Source of the DNA: Hymenobacter sp. APR13
GTDB taxonomy: Bacteria > Bacteroidota > Bacteroidia > Cytophagales > Hymenobacteraceae
Direction of reading: 5' to 3'
Assembly: GCF_000737515.1 (NCBI RefSeq)
Contig: NZ_CP006587.1
Location: forward strand, 4,459,001 to 4,523,000
Length of the DNA: 64,000 nt
Shown piece by piece: positions 1 through 9,440 of the stretch; position 1 is the stretch's first letter; each line of letters opens with the position of its first letter. The notes below the pieces were generated by a model. It saw nothing but the letters and a program-made list of their open reading frames with translations. It did not search any database and was not told where the DNA came from. Made by a program: the position numbers and the translations under genes.

Positions 1-1070
1 TGTTCCGCCGCCGCTCGCTCAACCAGTTTATTGCCCTGGGCCGGCCGGCGTGGCGGGCCGTGCGCCAGCGCGTCTCGGAGTTGCTGCGCCACGACAGCAC
101 CGCCCTCCGCTCGGATGAGGTGATGCGCGAGTGCCTGCTGCGCCAGACGGAGGTGCAGATGCTGCGCCCCGTGAAGCCCCACAACTACACCGATTTCTAC
201 AGCAGCATCGAGCACGCCACCAACGTGGGCATCATGTTCCGCGACCCGGCTAACGCGCTGCTGCCCAACTGGCGCCACATTCCCATCGGCTACCACGGCC
301 GGGCCAGCAGCATCGTGGTGAGCGGCACCGATATCCGCCGGCCCAACGGCCAGCGCAAGGCCCCCGATGCCGCCGCGCCCACCTTCGGACCCTCGCAGCA
401 GCTGGATTTCGAGCTGGAAGTGGGCTTTATTGTGGGCCAAGGCACGGAGCTCGGCGACACCGTGCCGATTCAGTACGCCGAGGACCACATTTTCGGGCTG
501 GTGCTGTTCAACGACTGGAGCGCCCGCGACATTCAGAGCTGGGAGTACGTGCCGCTGGGGCCGTTCCTGGGCAAGAGCTTCGGCAGCAGCGTGTCGCCGT
601 GGGTGGTGACGCTGGACGCGCTGGAGCCGTTCCGGGTGGCCGGCCCCGTGCAGGAGCCGGAGCCGCTGCTGTATCTGCGCCAGCTGGACAAGCACAACTT
701 CGATGTGCACCTGGAAGTGGAGCTGCAGCCCGAAAACGGCCCCGCCACCACCATTTCCCGCTCCAACTTCGGGCTCATGTACTGGAGCATGGCCCAGCAG
801 CTCACCCACCACGCCTCCAACGGTTGCAACCTGCAAGTCGGCGACCTGTACGCCTCGGGCACCATCTCGGGGGCCACGCCCGACTCGCTGGGCTCGATGC
901 TGGAGCTGGCCTGGCGCGGCACCCGCCCCCTGCCCCTGGCCGACGGCTCGGAGCGCAAGTTCCTGCTCGACGGCGACACTGTAACCATGCGTGGCTACTG
1001 CGAAAAAGACGGCCTGCGCATCGGCTTCGGCGAGGTGACGGGCAAGGTGCTGCCGGCTCCGGTGGTGTAG
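1..1070 (+). CDS. fahA: Fumarylacetoacetase, 3' part (5' end outside window)
   Basis: The last step of tyrosine/homogentisate breakdown: hydrolysis of fumarylacetoacetate to fumarate and acetoacetate in the cytoplasm. The reading frame is open from base 3 and begins mid-protein with SLNQFIALGRPAW, a typical family segment, so the gene starts upstream of the window. Visible family features are the acidic metal-ligand stretch QLDFELEVGFIVG, the FNDWSARDIQ segment with the metal-binding Asp, and PLGPFLGKSF with the catalytic-region Lys. The C-terminus (FGEVTGKVLPA) is complete. It is followed by an inverted repeat with a terminator, which separates it from the convergent glpD. The family assignment is strong; the missing N-terminal part cannot be judged. 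Confidence 0.93.
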   Translation, partial: FRRRSLNQFIALGRPAWRAVRQRVSELLRHDSTALRSDEVMRECLLRQTEVQMLRPVKPHNYTDFYSSIEHATNVGIMFRDPANALLPNWRHIPIGYHGRASSIVVSGTDIRRPNGQRKAPDAAAPTFGPSQQLDFELEVGFIVGQGTELGDTVPIQYAEDHIFGLVLFNDWSARDIQSWEYVPLGPFLGKSFGSSVSPWVVTLDALEPFRVAGPVQEPEPLLYLRQLDKHNFDVHLEVELQPENGPATTISRSNFGLMYWSMAQQLTHHASNGCNLQVGDLYASGTISGATPDSLGSMLELAWRGTRPLPLADGSERKFLLDGDTVTMRGYCEKDGLRIGFGEVTGKVLPAPVV

Positions 1071-1075
1071 CGTGA

Positions 1076-1226
1076 CCTCACCCCCTAGCCCCCTCTTCAA
1101 AAGAGAGGGGGAACTAGATTTAATCAAAACTAAAAAAGCCCGCCGGGACGCTCGGTGGGCTTTTTTTAAGCTAATTTTCTAGAGCTAGTCCCCCCTCTCT
1201 TTTGGAGAGGGGGTTAGGGGGTGAGG
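1076..1226. repeat. Inverted repeat with arms flanking a terminator
   Basis: Left arm 1076-1117 (cctcaccccctag ... gaactag) and right arm 1185-1226 (ctagtccccc ... gggggtgagg) are near-complementary over about 40 bases. They bracket the terminator at 1138-1167. Each arm also contains a small internal palindrome (ccctcttcaaaagaggg-like). The right arm contains the stop codon and the last residues of glpD. A relative lies at 6869-7000 and a single degenerate arm at 59929-59967. Confidence 0.85.
1138..1167. terminator. Rho-independent terminator between convergent fahA and glpD
   Basis: The stem gcccgccg / cggtgggc (one G-T pair) is followed on the plus strand by seven T and preceded by a run of A. 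It could therefore act on both strands. Confidence 0.85.
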
Positions 1227-2791
1227 TACCCGGCCGCTAGCTCCTTGAACTCCGCTACCTGCTGCTGTTGCCAGGCTTCGGAACGTCCCAGCTCAATGGC
1301 CAGCAGCTGCGCCACCGCCGGAGCGGCGGCCAGCGCGGCGCAGGCATCCAGAAACAGCAGCCGCAGGCGCCGGGCCAGCACGTCGGGCACGGTGCGGGCC
1401 ATTTCGTGGCGGATGGCCCACACCACTTCGGCCCACACATAGGGGAAGCCGGGCGCTACCGGCGCCGCCCAGGCGGGGTTTTCGGTTAGCAATTGCTGCA
1501 GCGCCGACGCGTCGGAACCATACGCGGCCAGTGCCGCATTGGGCAGTGGCAGGTTGGAGGCGGGAGCACCGTGTAGGGGCAATACGGCGGTGCGGCAGGC
1601 CTGCACGGGCAAGCTTCCCAGTTGCTGAGCGCGGTTTACCACGTCCTCGGCCATCTGGCGGTAGGTGGTCCATTTGCCGCCCGTGATGGTGAGCAGGCCC
1701 GACTCTGATACCAGCAGCTTGTGGCTGCGCGAAATCTCCTTGGTGGCAGCCCCGGCTTGCGCCGGCGCGGCCAGCGGGCGCAGACCGGCCCAGGTGCTGA
1801 GCACGTCGCGTAGCTGCGGCGGGCGCGTGAGGTAGCGGCCGGCGGTTTCGAGAATGAAGCGGATTTCTTCGGCCTGGGCACGGGGCTCGGGAGTGGCTTG
1901 CGGCACCAACGTATCGGTGGTGCCCACCACCACCCGGCCCAGCCACGGCACCGCAAACAGCACCCGGCCGTCGGGCGTCTGTGGAATCATGAGGGCCTCG
2001 GGGCCGGGCAGAAAGTCGGCGGGCAGCACCACGTGCACGCCCTGGCTGGGGCGCACCAGCGGCGCGGCGGCGGGCGTGTCGAGGTGCAGCACTTCATCCA
2101 CGAACACGCCGGTGGCATTTACCACCACTTTGGCCTGCAGCGTGTAGGTGCGGCCGGTTTCCTGGTCGTGGGCTGTAGCGCCGCACACGCGGCCGGCGGC
2201 GTCTTTCTGCAGCGCCGTTACGGCCATGTAGTTGAGGACGGTAGCGCCGTGGTTGGCGGCGGTGCGGGCCAGCGTGAGGGCTAGGCGGGCATCGTCAAAC
2301 TGCCCGTCGAAGTAGCGCACGCCGCCGCGCAGGCCCGCGGGCTGCACGCCCGGCAGGTGCTGGGCGGCTTCGGCCGCGTTCAGCAGGTGGGCCCCGCCAA
2401 TGCCCTGGCGGCCGGCCAACAGGTCGTAGAGCTTCAGGCCCAGCAGATACCAGGGCCGCTCCCACCACCGGTAGCACGGAATCACGAAGGCCTGCCGATG
2501 TGCCAGGTGCGGGGCATTTTGCAGCAGCCGGGCCCGCTCGCGCAGGGCCTCACGCACCAGCCCTATCTGGCCCTGGGCCAGGTAGCGCACGCCGCCGTGC
2601 ACCAGCTTGGTGCTGCGGCTGCTGGTGCCCTGGGCAAAATCTGCGCGCTCCAGCAGCAGCGTACGGTAGCCGCGGCTGGCGGCGTCCACGGCCACGCCCA
2701 GCCCCGTGGCCCCGCCCCCGATGATGAGCACGTCCCAGACGAGGGTTTCAGCGATTTGAGTGAGGTGGGTTTCGCGGGTGAAGTGGTGCAT
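1214..2791 (-). CDS. glpD: Glycerol-3-phosphate dehydrogenase (FAD-dependent)
   Basis: Oxidises sn-glycerol 3-phosphate to dihydroxyacetone phosphate and passes electrons to the membrane quinone pool. The 525-residue protein has the N-terminal FAD-binding Rossmann motif DVLIIGGGATGLGVAVDA (about residues 19-36), followed by LERADFAQGTSSRSTKLVHG, a hallmark of the GlpA/GlpD family. ITGGKWTTYRQMAEDVV near residue 370 is also conserved in the family. The length is normal. The start ATG at 2791 fits the family N-terminus. The final residues LTP and the TAA stop lie inside the inverted repeat, so the tail is probably not ancestral. It converges on fahA and is divergent from the alcohol dehydrogenase gene, with a 278-base gap in which I found no convincing promoter. 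Confidence 0.95.
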   Translation of the reverse strand: MHHFTRETHLTQIAETLVWDVLIIGGGATGLGVAVDAASRGYRTLLLERADFAQGTSSRSTKLVHGGVRYLAQGQIGLVREALRERARLLQNAPHLAHRQAFVIPCYRWWERPWYLLGLKLYDLLAGRQGIGGAHLLNAAEAAQHLPGVQPAGLRGGVRYFDGQFDDARLALTLARTAANHGATVLNYMAVTALQKDAAGRVCGATAHDQETGRTYTLQAKVVVNATGVFVDEVLHLDTPAAAPLVRPSQGVHVVLPADFLPGPEALMIPQTPDGRVLFAVPWLGRVVVGTTDTLVPQATPEPRAQAEEIRFILETAGRYLTRPPQLRDVLSTWAGLRPLAAPAQAGAATKEISRSHKLLVSESGLLTITGGKWTTYRQMAEDVVNRAQQLGSLPVQACRTAVLPLHGAPASNLPLPNAALAAYGSDASALQQLLTENPAWAAPVAPGFPYVWAEVVWAIRHEMARTVPDVLARRLRLLFLDACAALAAAPAVAQLLAIELGRSEAWQQQQVAEFKELAAGYLTP

Positions 2792-3069
2792 AGGATCCAG
2801 CGAGCCGAAATGGGCATGCCAGTATACGCAACTACCCTGCAGGTTCAGCTTATTTTTTTAGCCATTTGGTCGGCGGTTATTTATCCGGGTGTCAGCGGCT
2901 TGGCTGGCAGCCTGTTCCGCTGGCGACTGGCAGCGCTGTAGCTGAACACTAACAACCTTGGCACACACTACCGGGTACACCCCAACAGCGACTCTGGTAG
3001 CAGGCGCTGCATTCCAGCCACGCCGCGGCCTCGTCTCACCTGTTCAATTTCCCTTAAAGCCAAACACTT

Positions 3070-4224
3070 ATGCTAGCCATGGACTACCGGGGCCCGAAAA
3101 GGGTCCGCGCCGTGCAAAAACCCATGCCGGAGATAATGCACCCGCAGGATGCCATTGTACGCGTATTACGCACCTGCATTTGCGGCTCCGACCTGCACCT
3201 CTACAACGGCAACGTGCCCGACACCCGCGTGGGCTCCACCTTCGGCCACGAGTTTGTGGGCGAAATCGTAGAAATCGGGGCCGATGTCACGAAAGTAAAA
3301 GTGGGTGACCGGGTGCTGGTGCCCTTCAACATTGCCTGCGGCGAGTGCCACTTCTGCCGCCAGGGCATGTTCGGCAACTGCCACGAATCCAACACCGAAT
3401 CCACGGCGGTGGGGGCCATTTTCGGCTACTCGCACACAGCCGGTGGCTACAACGGCGGCCAGGCCGAATACGCCCGGGTGCCCTACGCCAACGTGGGGCC
3501 CACCATCATCCCGCCGGATATGGACCTCGATGATGCCGTGCTGCTCACCGACGTCATCCCGACCGGCTACCAGGCCGCCGAAATGGCCGGCATCCAGACC
3601 GGCGACACGGTGGTGGTGTTTGGGGCGGGGCCGATTGGCATTGTGGCCGCCCGCTGCGCCTGGCTATTTGGCGCCGGCCGCGTTATCATTATCGACCAGG
3701 AAGACTACCGCCTGGAATTTGCCCGCAACTACTCCTACTGCGAGGCTTACAACTTCAAGGAAATGAACGATCCGGTGCTGTTCATCAAGAAAATCACCGA
3801 CTGGATGGGCGCTGACTGCGTGATTGATGCCGTGGGCGCCGAGGCGGCCGGCAACACCATGCAGACCATAACGGGCCGTAAGCTGCTGCTGCAGGCCGGC
3901 TCGGCTACGGCGCTGCACTGGGCCATCAATTCCGTGAAAAAAGGCGGCGTGGTGAGCATTGTGGGCGTATATGGCCCGACGGACAATCTCGTGCCCATCG
4001 GCAACATGATGAACAAGGGCTTAACTATCCGGGGCAACCAGACTTCGGTGAAGCGCCTGCTGCCGCGCCTGATTGAGCACGTGCAGAACGGCGTGCTCAA
4101 CCCCAAGGCGCTGATTACGCACCGCATCCCGCTGGAAGACGTGGCCGACGGCTACCGCATGTTCTCCGCCAAGCTGGACAACTGCATCAAAACCGTGCTG
4201 ATGCCCCCTACCGCCAACCAGTAA
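3070..4224 (+). CDS. Zinc-dependent alcohol dehydrogenase (MDR family, formaldehyde-dehydrogenase-like)
   Basis: A 384-residue medium-chain dehydrogenase/reductase. The N-terminal catalytic domain shows the catalytic zinc ligands C38 (in CGSDLH), H60 and E61 (in GHEFVGEI). The structural zinc ligands are C90, C93, C96 and C104 (CGECHFCRQGMFGNC). The NAD(P)-binding motif GAGPIGIVAAR follows at about residue 180. Glutathione-independent formaldehyde dehydrogenase-like members share this layout, but the substrate cannot be fixed from sequence. A second in-frame ATG at 3079 (MDYRGPKRV) is an equally good start. It lies 12 bases upstream of the next gene and probably forms an operon with it. Confidence 0.88.
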   Translation: MLAMDYRGPKRVRAVQKPMPEIMHPQDAIVRVLRTCICGSDLHLYNGNVPDTRVGSTFGHEFVGEIVEIGADVTKVKVGDRVLVPFNIACGECHFCRQGMFGNCHESNTESTAVGAIFGYSHTAGGYNGGQAEYARVPYANVGPTIIPPDMDLDDAVLLTDVIPTGYQAAEMAGIQTGDTVVVFGAGPIGIVAARCAWLFGAGRVIIIDQEDYRLEFARNYSYCEAYNFKEMNDPVLFIKKITDWMGADCVIDAVGAEAAGNTMQTITGRKLLLQAGSATALHWAINSVKKGGVVSIVGVYGPTDNLVPIGNMMNKGLTIRGNQTSVKRLLPRLIEHVQNGVLNPKALITHRIPLEDVADGYRMFSAKLDNCIKTVLMPPTANQ

Positions 4225-4236
4225 CGCCTCGTCATC

Positions 4237-4797
4237 ATGGAAAAGACTCCGAAGAATAGCCCGAAAAACCCTCGTATCGACCCCAAGCAAATCAAAGGCT
4301 GGGGCATTGATGCCGACCCGAAAAACGACCCCACCTACCCCATGCGCAAGCGCATGAACGTGGGCGAGGACCCCGACAGCAAGCACCGCCCCGATCATCT
4401 GCAACCGGAAGACACGGAAGTGTTGCGCTCTATTGAGCGCCCCAACGTATCGGCCGTGTTTGGTACGCCGGCCCCGCCGGCGGGGTTGAGCGGCATGATC
4501 CGGCGAGTAGCATTCAAGTACAGCGAGAATGAGTACAAACACTGGCTGCCGCTGGTGCTGGCCGACCGGGTGAACGTAGTGGAAGGCATCGTGGGCGACC
4601 TGGCCCACGGCAAGCTGCCCAACATCTGGGCCGAGAAAGGCTATGATATGGAGTGGAAGCATAACCGCACGGCCTTCGTGACAAAGCTGGCCACGATTGG
4701 GGCCGTAACGGCTGGTCTGGTCGTGTGGCTGTCGTCGGGCAGAAGCAAGAAAAAGCAAGTTAAGCGTGTCAAAAAAGACTACTTGAGCCGGTTTTAA
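4237..4797 (+). CDS. Small conserved-looking protein with C-terminal membrane segment
   Basis: A 186-residue protein of unknown function. The first 65 residues are Pro/Lys/Asp-rich and probably disordered (ending at EDPDSKHRPDHLQPED). A compact region with VAFKYSENEYKHWLPLVLADRVNVVEGI follows. One likely transmembrane helix lies near residues 152-170 (LATIGAVTAGLVVWLS). The tail is strongly basic (SGRSKKKQVKRVKK), which would place the C-terminus in the cytoplasm. The gene starts 12 bases after the alcohol dehydrogenase stop and ends at a strong terminator, so the two are probably co-transcribed. I do not recognise a named family. Confidence 0.72.
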   Translation: MEKTPKNSPKNPRIDPKQIKGWGIDADPKNDPTYPMRKRMNVGEDPDSKHRPDHLQPEDTEVLRSIERPNVSAVFGTPAPPAGLSGMIRRVAFKYSENEYKHWLPLVLADRVNVVEGIVGDLAHGKLPNIWAEKGYDMEWKHNRTAFVTKLATIGAVTAGLVVWLSSGRSKKKQVKRVKKDYLSRF

Positions 4798-4822
4798 CTG
4801 ACCACTGCGTTAGCGCAGCATA

Positions 4823-4868
4823 GCACAAAAAAACGCCCCAGCTTTTCGGCTGGGGCGTTTTTTTGTGC
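4823..4868. terminator. Bidirectional terminator
   Basis: The hairpin aacgccccagc / gctggggcgtt has a TTTTCG-type loop, with A7 before and T7 after it. It sits between the plus-strand operon at 3070-4797 and the convergent acs, and serves both. Confidence 0.9.
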
Positions 4869-4907
4869 TACAGCTTAGCCGCTACCGAAGCGGCAATAGC
4901 TGCTGGG

Positions 4908-6833
4908 CTATTTTCGGCCTTCGATAATCTCGTCTACCACAGCTGGGTCGAGCAGCGTGGTGGTGTCGCCGAGGCTGCTGATTTCGCCTTCAGCCACTTT
5001 GCGCAGGATACGGCGCATGATTTTGCCGGAGCGGGTTTTGGGCAAACCCGATACAATCTGAATCTTGTCGGGCTTGGCTATTTTGCCGATCTGGGCCACG
5101 ATGGTTTCGATGATGCTGGCTTCGATGTGCGCCTTGTCAGACTCTTTCTCCACGGCTCCTGACCGGCAGATGACGTAGGCATAGATGCCCTGGCCTTTCA
5201 CATCGTGCGGGAAAGCCACCACCGCCGACTCGATGACGTTGTGGTTCTGGTTGATGGCGTTTTCGATTTCGGCCGTGCCGAAGCGGTGGCCGCTCACGTT
5301 TATCACGTCATCGACGCGGCCGATGATGCGGTAGAGGCCGTCGGCGTCGCGGCGGGCGCCGTCGCCGGTGAAGTAGTAGCCTTTGTAGGGCGCAAAGTAC
5401 GTCTGCACGGCCCGCTCATGGTCGCCGTAGGTGGTGCGGATGATGCCGGGCCAGCTGTGCTTGATGGCGAGGTAGCCTTCCTGGTCGTTGCCCTCGATTT
5501 CGGTGCCGTCCTGGTTGAGCAGCACGGGCTGCACCCCGGGCAGCGGCAGGCCCGCGTGGGTGGGCTTGCTGGGCGTGATGCCGGCCAGGGCCGAAATCAT
5601 GATGCCACCGGTTTCCGTCTGCCACCAGGTATCCACGATGGGGCAGCGCTCCTTGCCCACGTGCTGGAAGTACCAGTACCAGGCCTCCTCGTTGATGGGC
5701 TCCCCCACCGACCCCAGCACCCGCAGCGAGTCGAGGGAGTAGCTGAGCACGTTGTCGAGGGGCGCGGCCATGAGGCTGCGGATGGCCGTGGGCGCGGTGT
5801 AGAAGATGCTGACCGAGTGCTTGTCGATGACTTCCCAGAAGCGGCCGGCGTCGGGGTACGTAGGGATGCCCTCGAACATGAGCGAGGTGCTGCCGGCCAG
5901 CAGCGGGCCGTAGAGCAGGTACGAGTGGCCGGTCACCCAGCCGATGTCGGCGGTGCACCAGTAGATGTCGTTTTCTTCCACCTGAAACACGTTGCGGAAC
6001 GTGTAATCGGCCCACACCATGTAGCCGGCGGTGCTGTGCACCACGCCTTTGGGCTTGCCGGTGCTGCCCGAGGTGTAGAGGATGAACAGCGGATCTTCGG
6101 CGTCCATTTCCTCGGCGGGGCAGGTTTTGGCCACGCCCTCGGCTTCCTCGTGGTACCACACGTCGCGGCCTTCCTCCATGTTTACGGGCCAGCCGAGGTG
6201 CTCCACCACGATGACGCGGCGCACGCCGGGGCAGGTTTCCAGGGCCTCGTCTACCACGCGCTTCACCGGAATCTGCTTGGCGCCGCGGTTGAGGCCGTCG
6301 GCGGTGAGCACCACGGTGGCCTGGGCGTCGTTCACCCGGTCGGAAATGGCGGTGGCCGAGAAGCCGGCAAAAATCACCGAATGCACCGCTCCGATGCGGG
6401 CGCAGGCCAGCACCGCAATGGCCAGCTGCGGAATCATGGGCATGTAGATGCACACCCGGTCGCCTTTTTCCACGCCGTTGTTGTGCAGCACATTGGCAAA
6501 GCGGCAGACCTCCTGGTGCAGCTCGCGGTAGGTGAGGCGCAGGTGGCGGGTCTTGGTGTCGTTAGGCTCGTAGATGATGGCCAGCTTGTTGCCGCGCGTA
6601 GCCAGGTGTCGGTCGAGGCAGTTTTCGGTGATGTTGAGGCGGGCGCCCGCAAACCACTCGTTGTGGCCGGTGGCCATGTCGGAGGTCAGCACCTTATCCC
6701 ACTTCCGGCGCCAGGTGAAGGGCGCGGCAACAGAGGCCCAGTACTCTTCGGGATGATGAATGCTGAGGTGATACGCTTCGTGGTACTCTTCGAGCGTACG
6801 GATTCGGGCGTGTTTCACAGGGGTTTCGGGCAT
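4908..6833 (-). CDS. acs: Acetyl-CoA synthetase (AMP-forming)
   Basis: Activates acetate with ATP and CoA through acetyl-AMP. The 641-residue length is typical of the family. The AMP-binding P-loop is YTSGSTGKPKG. The WWQTETGG motif is present, and the hinge region YYFTGDGARRD and GRVDDVINVSGHR is intact. The C-terminal catalytic lysine motif PKTRSGKIMRRILRK, the usual acetylation-controlled site, is complete. It is the last gene of a minus-strand run that also carries a receiver protein and an SSS-type histidine kinase. That context resembles the CrbS/CrbR acetate switch of proteobacteria (context inference). An inverted repeat at 6869-7000 separates it from the upstream synthetase gene, so it may have its own promoter. 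Confidence 0.97.
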   Translation of the reverse strand: MPETPVKHARIRTLEEYHEAYHLSIHHPEEYWASVAAPFTWRRKWDKVLTSDMATGHNEWFAGARLNITENCLDRHLATRGNKLAIIYEPNDTKTRHLRLTYRELHQEVCRFANVLHNNGVEKGDRVCIYMPMIPQLAIAVLACARIGAVHSVIFAGFSATAISDRVNDAQATVVLTADGLNRGAKQIPVKRVVDEALETCPGVRRVIVVEHLGWPVNMEEGRDVWYHEEAEGVAKTCPAEEMDAEDPLFILYTSGSTGKPKGVVHSTAGYMVWADYTFRNVFQVEENDIYWCTADIGWVTGHSYLLYGPLLAGSTSLMFEGIPTYPDAGRFWEVIDKHSVSIFYTAPTAIRSLMAAPLDNVLSYSLDSLRVLGSVGEPINEEAWYWYFQHVGKERCPIVDTWWQTETGGIMISALAGITPSKPTHAGLPLPGVQPVLLNQDGTEIEGNDQEGYLAIKHSWPGIIRTTYGDHERAVQTYFAPYKGYYFTGDGARRDADGLYRIIGRVDDVINVSGHRFGTAEIENAINQNHNVIESAVVAFPHDVKGQGIYAYVICRSGAVEKESDKAHIEASIIETIVAQIGKIAKPDKIQIVSGLPKTRSGKIMRRILRKVAEGEISSLGDTTTLLDPAVVDEIIEGRK

Positions 6834-6868
6834 GGTAGGGGGAGAATTGAGGTGGTGAAATTTTAAGG

Positions 6869-7000
6869 CTAGTTCCCCTCCTTGGAGAGGAGGGGCTAGG
6901 GGTGGTTGATGAACGTTGAACGGTTTTTAGAGCTAGAACTAGATGATTTTCAATGATTGTCAACCACCACTAGTCCCTCCTTTGAAAGAAGGGAAACTAG
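6869..7000. repeat. Inverted repeat, relative of the 1076-1226 element
   Basis: Left arm 6869-6909 (ctagttcccctcc ... ggtggttga) pairs with right arm 6960-7000 (tcaaccaccac ... gggaaactag). The 50-base interior holds no evident terminator. The element fills the gap between the prpE-like gene and acs, and ends 3 bases from the prpE-like stop codon. Confidence 0.8.
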
Positions 7001-7003
7001 CTT

Positions 7004-8946
7004 TTAGCTTTGGTTTGTAGCTGCTGGGTTTTCAAACGCCTGCCCTATCTGCCTTCGGCGCAGCACCTCCCGGATTTCGTCGAGGATGGCGGGGTCGTCG
7101 ATGGTGGACGGGATGGGGCAGTCTTCGCCGTCGGCGAGCTGGCGCAGGGTTTTGCGCAGGATTTTGCCGGAGCGGGTTTTGGGCAGGCGCGCCACCACGG
7201 CCGCGTGCCGGAAGCAGGCCACCGCCCCAATCTGCTCCCGAATGAGGGCCACCAGCTCCTGCTCCAGCTGGGTTTCGGGAGGGTCTGGCCATCTTTGAGC
7301 ACCACCAGACCCACGGGCACCTGGCCGCGCAGCTCGCAGGCAATACCCAGCACGGCGCACTCGGCCACGGCCGGATGGGCCGCCAGCAGCTCTTCCATCT
7401 CGCCGGTACTCAGGCGGTGGCCGGCCACGTTCATCACGTCATCCACCCGGCCCATGATGTAGAGGTAGCCCTCGGCGTCACGGTAGCCGCCGTCGCCGCT
7501 GAGGTAGTAGCCGGGGAAGGTGTCGAGGTAGCTGCGCTGGAAGCGGGCGTCGTCGTGCCAGAGGGTGGGCAGGCAGCCGGGCGGCAGCGGCAGGCGCACC
7601 GCCACCAGACCGGTGGTACCGCGGGGCACAGGCAGGCCGGCTTCGTCGAGAATCTGCACGTCGTAGCCGGGTACGGCGTGGCCGGCGCTGCCGGCGCGGG
7701 GCGCGGGCATATCGGGCAGCCCCACCAGCGTGGCCAGCATCGGCCAGCCCGACTCGGTCTGCCACCAGTGGTCCACGACGGGCACGCCCAGCGTAGCGCC
7801 GGCCCAGTCGTAGGTGGCCGGGTCGCACCGCTCGCCGGCCACAAACAGATGGCGCAGGCTGCTGAGGTCGTACTGGCCGGCGAGCTGGCCGGCGGGGTCT
7901 TCCTTCTTGATGGCGCGGATGGCGGTGGGCGCCGTGAACAGCACCCGCACCTGATAGTCCTGGATGATGCGCCAAAACGTGCCGGCGTCGGGGGTGCGCA
8001 CGGGCTTGCCCTCGAAGAGCACCGTGGTGCAGCCGTGCAGCAGCGGCCCGTATACGATGTAGCTGTGGCCCACGGCCCAGCCCAGGTCGGAGGCGGCCCA
8101 GAAGGTTTCGCCGGGCTCGACCCCGTAGATGGCGCTCATGCTGTACTTCAGGGCTACGGCGTGGCCACCGTTGTCGCGCACCACGCCTTTGGGCTTGCCG
8201 GTGGTGCCGCTGGTATACAGAATGTAGAGCGGGTCGGTGGCGTCGAGGGGCTCGGCCGCTACGGGCGCGGCCTCCAGCAGCGTGCGGTAGTCCACGTCGC
8301 GCGGAGCCTGCATTTCCGCCGCGCAGAAGTCGCGCTGCAACACCACCACGTGGGCGGGTTTGTGGGTAGCCTTGCTGATGGCGGCATCCACGAGGGGTTT
8401 GTAGGGAATGGGCGTCGTGACTTCCATGCCCGCCGAAGCGCAGACGATAACGTGGGGCTGGGCATCGTCAATGCGCACGGCCAGCTCGTGGGGCGCAAAG
8501 CCACCAAACACCACCGAATGCACCGCCCCCAGCCGGGCGCAGGCCAGCATGGCCACCACCGCCTCGGGCATATTGGGCATATAGATAATGACCCGGTCGC
8601 CGCGCTGCACGCCCAGCTGGCGCAGGCCGCCGGCAAAGCGGCTGGTGAGGTCCAGCAGCTCGCGGTAGGTGTAGCGGCGCACGGTGCCGGTCACCGGCGA
8701 ATCGTAGAGCAAGGCCGACTGGTCGGCGCGGCCGTTTTCTACGTGGTAGTCCAGGCAGAGCCAGCTGGTATTCAGCTGCCCGCCCCGGAACCAGCGGTAG
8801 AACCCGGTGTCGGGGGCCTGGCTGAGCACCGGCCGGGGCGGCTCCCGGAACCAGTGCAGCTGCTGCGCCTGCGCGGCCCAGAAAGCTTCGGGGTTTTGGA
8901 GGCTGGCGGCGTATTCGGCCAGGTAAGAGGAAGAGGCGGAATTCAT
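7004..8946 (-). pseudogene. prpE: Propionyl-CoA synthetase-like gene with a frameshift
   Basis: An acyl-CoA synthetase of the PrpE/Acs group. The chosen start is ATG 8946 (MNSASSSYLAEYAASLQ). The AMP-binding loop YTSGTTGKPKG, WWQTESGW and YYLSGDGGYRD/GRVDDVMNVAGHR are intact. Frame continuity is lost near 7275-7295. Upstream the frame reads ...GLVVLKDGQT and then becomes nonsense. The family-like continuation ETQLEQELVALIREQIG ... LPKTRSGKILRK ... IPSTIDDPAILDEI is in the next frame and ends at 7004. The relation fits loss of one base (or gain of two). The catalytic lysine lies after the shift, so without correction the C-terminal domain is lost. It may be real decay or a one-base sequence error; the downstream part has not drifted, which favours a recent event or an error. 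Confidence 0.85.
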
Positions 8947-9005
8947 AGGGTGGGAAGCAAACGGGCGTGGGTGGGCAGAAGGCGTTTTGCGGAACCGGCA
9001 AGCGG

Positions 9006-9392
9006 CTAGCTGCTGCTGGCCAGCGGCAGCAACTCGCGCACTTTTTCCATGAGCTGGCGGGTGCTGAAGGGTTTGGGCAGGTAGAGGTCGGCGCCGGCGT
9101 CGTAGCCTTTCTGCACGTCGGCCTCCTTGCTTTTGGCCGACAGCATAACCACGCGGGTGGCGGCGCGGTCGGGGCGCTGGCGCAGGTGGCGGCACACCTG
9201 GTAGCCGTCCACATCGGGCATCATGATATCGAGCAGCACCACGTCAAAGGCGGTGTGGTCGATGGCCTCCAGGGCTTCGGTGCCGTTGCGGGCAATGCTG
9301 ACCTGGTAGCCGCTTTTGCGCATCAGAAATTCCAGCGACATGACGATGTTGGGCTCGTCATCGACAATGAGAATGTGCGGGGCGGTAGGCAT
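9006..9392 (-). CDS. Single-domain response regulator (CheY-like receiver)
   Basis: A 128-residue protein that is only a receiver domain. It has the acidic pair D11/D12 (ILIVDDEPN), the phospho-accepting D55 (VVLLDIMMPDVDGY) and the conserved Lys in LYLPKPFS. There is no output domain, so it must act by protein contact or in a relay. ATG 9392 is preferred; a longer frame to 9449 would begin inside the repeat at 9441. The gene lies between an SSS-type histidine kinase and the prpE-like gene on the same strand. It is the natural partner of that kinase, but unlike CrbR it has no LuxR-type DNA-binding domain. Confidence 0.92.
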   Translation of the reverse strand: MPTAPHILIVDDEPNIVMSLEFLMRKSGYQVSIARNGTEALEAIDHTAFDVVLLDIMMPDVDGYQVCRHLRQRPDRAATRVVMLSAKSKEADVQKGYDAGADLYLPKPFSTRQLMEKVRELLPLASSS

Positions 9393-9440
9393 GGGGTAGT
9401 TGTTTTCGGAGGATGGGGCGGGTGGAGCGGAATTGCGAGT

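Noticed and set aside
5205..6866. A 553-codon frame on the plus strand opposite acs
   Set aside because: It is the antisense shadow of a strongly conserved gene in high-GC DNA. Its composition is His/Val/Gly-rich with no family likeness. The same applies to long frames opposite the SSS kinase (9943-12330), the porin (14368-16089), the PorE-like gene (37494-39131) and the VWA gene (52289-53416).
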